Assembly: GCA_003164785.1 (NCBI GenBank)
Contig: PLUE01000072.1
Location: forward strand, 1-62,374
Length of the DNA: 62,374 nt
Reading direction: 5' to 3'
Origin: Gammaproteobacteria bacterium
GTDB lineage: Bacteria > Pseudomonadota > Gammaproteobacteria > Steroidobacterales > Steroidobacteraceae
Shown piece after piece: positions 60,005 to 62,374 of this stretch (positions are counted from its first letter, which is position 1; each line of letters begins with the position of its first letter). Position numbers and translations under genes: made by a program. A model generated the notes under the pieces. The model searched no databases. It was not told where the DNA came from and saw only the letters and a list, made by a program, of their open reading frames with translations.

Positions 60005-60172
60005 TGATCCCGAATAGGTGCCCCCGGGTAGTTCGCGCGCCGCCGCGGGTACCAGAATGGTCTTGCAATGCCGGTATTGATTCTTCAAGAATTCGAGCGC
60101 TTGTCCCGACTTCGCGAAGTGTTGAACCGCTCCCTTACCATCGGGCAGCACCAAGCCGTCAATATAGGGGTC
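60005..60172 (-). pseudogene. C-terminal fragment of a large-subunit (KatE-type) catalase
   Basis: On the minus strand the frame from 60172 reads DPYIDGLVLPDGKGAVQHFA then ALEFLKNQYRHCKTILV. This looks like the flavodoxin/DJ-1-like C-terminal domain of HPII catalases, where a hydrophobic strand is followed by a helix ending in HCK. No start and no catalase core are present. Boundaries are approximate and the match is by memory of the family. Confidence 0.4.
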
Positions 60173-60179
60173 CCCTCAT

Positions 60180-60426
60180 TTTCAGTGCAATAACATACGG
60201 TAGAAGCACCCGCTATTTCCCGGTGTTTTTGAGGCTATCCGACCTGGGGGTGCATTCGGTGTCAATTGTGCCGTTTTCAAAATTGGACCATTGATTTTGC
60301 GAAGGTTTTTGAGTGTACACACGGTCGATTTTGCCGAAAACGCGACGCCAATAGAATCAAAATGATAGGGATCTCGACAACCTCAATCCGGCACTTTCGA
60401 CGTCGAATGCACGCCCAGGCCCAGGC
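60180..60426. other. Spacer without recognisable gene
   Basis: About 250 bases, noticeably less GC-rich than the core genome. A stretch around 60240-60340 has the look of insertion-sequence end DNA, but no frame or inverted repeat supports it. Confidence 0.35.
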
Positions 60427-60843
60427 CTAAACGCCCCGATCAATAAAGACAGCGGCACACAATGATGCACTTACCATTCTGCAACGAATAGGAGCGTTCT
60501 CATCGTAATAGCAGATGGCACAAATGCGATGATAGCCGTCGGCCACCGTCAGGGCGACACCCTGCGACTTGGCTCCGCGGATCAGGAGAATGGGTGCCAA
60601 CGGCTTGCCCTTGTGAATTCGTCTCAGGTCCGCGTCGACATGCGGTTCATCCCGCGCAAGGAGCGGCAAATCACTCGCGCGCAGTAGGTCCTTTGCGGGG
60701 TATTCGCTGGTTTTTGCTTCGCGCAGTGCTCGCAATAACTTTGCGGCCTCGGCGTCGGAGTAAAGGAGCGACATGTACCTGTGTGCTCCGTCGTAATCCT
60801 CGGATTCGGGCTTTCTTTTCCAGACTAGTCGCAGCTTTGCCAT
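60427..60843 (-). CDS. Conserved-looking hypothetical protein with ParB/Srx-like motif
   Basis: A 138-residue protein from ATG 60843 (MAKLRLVWKRKPESEDY). The C-terminal half has LAPILLIRGAKSQGVALTVA followed by DGYHRICAICYY, which is the pattern of ParB/sulfiredoxin-like nuclease folds (I-x-DG-HR). The N-terminal extension of the open frame to 60912 has a different composition and is not included. Function unknown. Confidence 0.65.
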   Translation of the reverse strand: MAKLRLVWKRKPESEDYDGAHRYMSLLYSDAEAAKLLRALREAKTSEYPAKDLLRASDLPLLARDEPHVDADLRRIHKGKPLAPILLIRGAKSQGVALTVADGYHRICAICYYDENAPIRCRMVSASLCAAVFIDRGV

Positions 60844-60948
60844 TGTTAATTTGCTGCGTGCGGTGCCAAGCCGCCGCTGCGCGGCTCGGAACCAAGCGCT
60901 CCGATGCGACACTGCGCGACCAGAGTGCCGGCGCGGGTATGATCAGAA

Positions 60949-61452
60949 CTAATCGAGGCTAACTCCAGCGGTGGTCGCTATTGATTTGATCTTCTTTAGA
61001 TGCGCTCGAAGCGTGGGCAACGTCGCTACGGCAAATGCCTTTGCGTCTGGGTCTTTGCCGGATGCCGCTTCCTTCTTGAACATGGCGATGTCCTCCTCGT
61101 GATCTTTTATCATCCCTTTGATGTATGATTTATCGAAAGTATCTCCCGATAGAATTTCCAGCTTTGCCTTGGTCGCCATCTGTCCCATGCTTGCGCTCGT
61201 CGGAAGCGAGATATTCTTTGATGCGGCTACGTCTTTGAGCTTACTGTTGGCCGCAGTATGATCTTTCACCATCATCGCGCCGAAATCCTTGACGCTCTCG
61301 CTATTGGATTTTTTCGTCGCGAGGTTTCCCAACTCCACCTCTGAGATTCCGCCTTCCGCCGCATTTTTATAAAATGCGGAATCAGGGATCGAATCCGCAC
61401 CAAAAGCGGCGAACGGAAATACCAGTACCAAAGTTGCCAAGAGGCGCTTCAT
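60949..61452 (-). CDS. Exported DUF4142 protein
   Basis: A 167-residue protein from ATG 61452 with AGGAG seven bases upstream. The Sec signal ends at AAFGA. The mature protein is all-helical with the DUF4142 pattern: FYKNAAEGGISEVELGNLA, VKDFGAMMVKDHTAANSKL, and DKSYIKGMIKDHEEDIAMFK (ferritin-like His/Glu positions). Frequent in soil proteobacteria with general stress genes; no biochemical role is established. Confidence 0.93.
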   Translation of the reverse strand: MKRLLATLVLVFPFAAFGADSIPDSAFYKNAAEGGISEVELGNLATKKSNSESVKDFGAMMVKDHTAANSKLKDVAASKNISLPTSASMGQMATKAKLEILSGDTFDKSYIKGMIKDHEEDIAMFKKEAASGKDPDAKAFAVATLPTLRAHLKKIKSIATTAGVSLD

Positions 61453-61611
61453 TGGAGATCTCCTGCTAGGTCGGATTAAATTGTGGTCCTCACGCCACCT
61501 TGGCGTCAAGAGGGCCAACTGCCGTCCGCGAATCTAGTTAACCCGGTACTGACCTTGCCTCGTATCCGCATACATCAGGAGATTATAATCTGATGATGTC
61601 TGGAGACGAAT

Positions 61612-61890
61612 ATGGGTCACAAGAAGGTCGGGGTACCGAGCCGTCGGTACACGAGCAAATTCAAAATTGAAGCGGTACGGCTCGCCGAGAGCGTGGGTTG
61701 TACGGAAGCTGGCCGACGGCTAGGCATGCCGGAATCGAGTTTATTTAACTGGATCAAACTGGAACGCGCCGGGAAGCTCGGCACAACGAGAATCGTGTCG
61801 GCGACGCCGCGGTCGGCGAAAGAGCTCGAGGCGGAGGTAGATCGATTACGTCGCGAGTTGGCGTCGGCTAAAACGGATAACGCCATATAA
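61612..61890 (+). CDS. IS3-family transposase OrfA, with premature stop
   Basis: A 92-residue helix-turn-helix protein: TSKFKIEAVRLAESVGCTEA, GRRLGMPESSLFNWIKLE, then a leucine-zipper-like region (KELEAEVDRLRRELA). In related elements OrfA continues as ILKKA-AYFA-ES; here the Leu codon reads TAA (61888-61890), after which the frame continues KKAAAYFARESS to a TGA at 61927. The A-run following the stop is where the programmed -1 shift into OrfB usually occurs. Confidence 0.88.
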   Translation: MGHKKVGVPSRRYTSKFKIEAVRLAESVGCTEAGRRLGMPESSLFNWIKLERAGKLGTTRIVSATPRSAKELEAEVDRLRRELASAKTDNAI

Positions 61891-61925
61891 AAAAAGGCGG
61901 CGGCGTACTTTGCAAGGGAGTCCTC

Positions 61926-62374
61926 GTGAAGTACGCCTGGATCGAAGCACAGGCTGGCTGGCAGCCGATCGCGCGGCTATGCAAGGTGCTGGGCGGCTCG
62001 CGCAGCGGCTTCCTGCAATGGTGTGGTCGGGGACCGAGCGACCGTGACCTCGCGAACCAATCTCTCGATGCGCAAGTGGCCGTCATCCATGCCGAAGGCA
62101 AGCAGGGCTACGGGCGCATCCGTGTCACTCGTCGGCTGCGTCAGGCAGGCATGCGGATCGGCGCCGAGAGAGTGCGCCAAAGCCTTCTGCGCCAGCACTT
62201 GCGCACTGTATACCGTCGGCCCTATCGGGTCACGACGGACTCCAATCATCGCAAGCCGGTGGCGATGAACCTGTTGGCTCGGCGGTTTACGGACTGGTCA
62301 CCGAACCAGGCCTGGACCGGTGACATCACCTACTTGCTGACGGATGAAGGTTGGCTCTATTTGGCCGCCATCGT
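61926..62374 (+). CDS. IS3-family transposase OrfB, 3'-truncated by the window edge
   Basis: From GTG 61926 (overlapping the ancestral OrfA stop) the frame reads KYAWIEAQAGWQPIARLCKV, KQGYGRIRVTRRLRQAG and WTGDITYLLTDEGWLYLAAI, including the first catalytic Asp. The remaining DDE residues lie beyond the edge. No disruption is seen in the visible part. Confidence 0.92.
   Translation, partial: MKYAWIEAQAGWQPIARLCKVLGGSRSGFLQWCGRGPSDRDLANQSLDAQVAVIHAEGKQGYGRIRVTRRLRQAGMRIGAERVRQSLLRQHLRTVYRRPYRVTTDSNHRKPVAMNLLARRFTDWSPNQAWTGDITYLLTDEGWLYLAAI

Larger units (their letters stand above)
61612..62374 (+). mobile_element. IS3-family element, cut by the window edge
   Basis: OrfA and OrfB lie in the usual order, with OrfB in the -1 frame. 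The right end is outside the window. A left terminal repeat could not be fixed without its partner; GGTACTGACC near 61546 is a candidate. Confidence 0.85.

Noticed and set aside
60240..60340. Possible IS21-like end sequence
   Set aside because: Suggestive wording only; no inverted repeat partner and no transposase frame nearby.
48581..62374. Prophage at tRNA-Met
   Set aside because: Only a broken integrase is present; no capsid, portal, terminase or lysis genes were seen.

Overview
The window looks like high-GC chromosomal DNA of a gammaproteobacterium. The gene order hemA - TPR lipoprotein - lolB - ispE - tRNA-Gln - prs - rplY - pth - ychF is a gammaproteobacterial signature. TonB-dependent receptors, a TIGR02999-like ECF sigma factor and transmembrane Ser/Thr kinases suggest a Steroidobacter/Nevskia-like lineage, but the lineage is an inference from gene content only.

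Layout. 1-6.5 kb: metH (entering from the left edge), then a glycerol operon glpD-glpK preceded by a 3' remnant of glpF. 6.5-13.3 kb: a GlrR-like response regulator whose GAFTGA loop is degenerate, a 26-residue membrane peptide with a larger membrane protein, an AcvB/VirJ-type hydrolase, a head-to-head junction of two gene fragments (ABC ATPase and TonB receptor, both keeping only their 3' parts), and an AraC regulator. 13.4-21.5 kb: a DgcA-like flavoprotein, an ECF sigma factor, a lipoprotein and two membrane Ser/Thr kinases. 21.5-32.9 kb: housekeeping core (mtgA, ppiB, prmC, prfA and hemA on the minus strand; TPR protein, lolB, ispE, tRNA-Gln, prs, rplY, pth and ychF on the plus strand). 32.9-39.8 kb: a complete four-gene Wadjet (JetABCD) anti-plasmid system with overlapping genes. 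40-41.2 kb: a RES toxin-antitoxin pair. 41.3-48.4 kb: a TonB receptor / desaturase / sugar isomerase-like cluster divergent from a LysR regulator and MFS transporter, then an alkyltransferase-like protein.

From tRNA-Met (48.6 kb) to the right edge the DNA is an accessory, visibly more mosaic region. It holds a degenerate integrase, an IS1380 element, an IS6-family element, a group II intron reverse-transcriptase fragment, a truncated tyrosine recombinase with palindromic end sequences, an IS3 relic and a further IS3 element at the edge. Among them sits a three-gene translationally coupled redox cassette: a catalase-like lipoprotein, a cytochrome c fused to a predicted outer-membrane beta-barrel, and a pentaheme cytochrome c. 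Small stress-type genes (PRC-barrel, DUF4142) lie around it.

The most unusual signal is shared by the only two tRNA genes in the window. Each is followed by a structured element with short three-base-loop hairpins ending in GCCGAATAATCC and then a second copy of that tRNA's own 18-19 nt 3' end. The last hairpin differs between the two copies by a compensatory base-pair swap. The other strong candidate is the cytochrome-barrel / pentaheme / catalase-like operon, which has the parts of a new outer-membrane electron conduit.
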